From assembly GCA_947627465.1 (NCBI GenBank), contig CANQWD010000008.1, positions 1 through 64,000 on the forward strand: a stretch of 64,000 bases of DNA. The letters are read 5' to 3'. The notes beneath the pieces are model-generated. The model searched no databases. It was not told where the DNA came from and saw only the letters and a program-made list of their open reading frames with translations. Of the stretch, positions 63,958 to 64,000 are shown in pieces. The position numbers were made by a program, and so were the translations under genes. Positions within the stretch are counted from its first letter, which is position 1. Every line of letters begins with the position of its first letter. The DNA is from an uncultured Clostridia bacterium. GTDB lineage: Bacteria > Bacillota > Clostridia > Oscillospirales > Ruminococcaceae.

Positions 63958-64000
63958 TATTTGCACTACCATTATATATTATATATAAAGAATACAGCAG

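Overview
The window looks like a chromosomal segment of an anaerobic, Gram-positive Clostridia-type bacterium, probably a gut or rumen Oscillospirales-like lineage. The evidence is a sortase-assembled pilus locus, class II GalT, a PyrR-attenuated pyrimidine operon with the PyrK/PyrD-B dihydroorotate dehydrogenase, an F-type ATP synthase operon headed by AtpZ/AtpI-like genes, a tetrahydrofolate riboswitch, and sigma-A-type promoters (TTGACA, 17 bases, TATAAT) with strong AGGAGG ribosome sites. I cannot name the species. No rRNA, tRNA or CRISPR array was recognised by eye.

Layout. 1-1963: decayed insertion sequences, a truncated IS256-family transposase joined to an ISL3-family element whose transposase is frameshifted. 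2253-9642: a pilus operon (small coiled-coil protein, signal peptidase I, two LPxTG pilin-like proteins, class C sortase, terminator). 9669-12507 (minus): thioesterase, short-chain dehydrogenase and SGNH acetylesterase. 12592-16199: a heterodimeric ABC exporter whose first subunit carries an in-frame 66-base palindromic insertion. 16308-19775: phosphofructokinase, a THF riboswitch with folT, proC and a cyclophilin. 19878-22671: polysaccharide deacetylase and bactofilin. 22764-31367: a membrane protein and the full ATP synthase operon, including an extra 41-residue membrane peptide gene. 31374-37193 (minus): GH3 lipoprotein, SPFH protein, GalT and a Na/phosphate cotransporter. 37349-49530: pyrimidine operon pyrR-pyrC-...-pyrF-...-carA-carB-...-pyrK-pyrD, interrupted by a frameshifted YbhB-type gene, an antitoxin with a dead ParE-type toxin, a repeat element and several uncharacterised genes; pyrB and pyrE are not present. 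49738-53444: tcdA, then a copper module (CsoR, its operator, and CopA fused in frame to CopZ). 53460-55802: a frameshifted small exported protein and a hemerythrin/CheX-like/receiver protein.

56057-63957 is an integrative mobilizable element: vapBC, tyrosine integrase, XRE repressor with a divergent promoter, excisionase-like HTH protein, D5-type primase-helicase, small membrane protein, probable oriT, sigma-region-4 protein, MobC, MobA relaxase and a CHC2/Toprim primase. It is bracketed by two oppositely oriented, about 88% identical 116-base repeats built on the 9-mer AGTGTCCGA. Integration and excision, autonomous replication initiation and mobilization therefore all have candidate genes, but no type IV secretion genes are present, so transfer would need a helper element.

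The observations most worth following are the palindromic insertion inside the ABC exporter ATPase, the CopA-CopZ fusion with its own internal ribosome site, the inverted iteron blocks around the mobilizable element, and the hemerythrin-CheX-receiver architecture.
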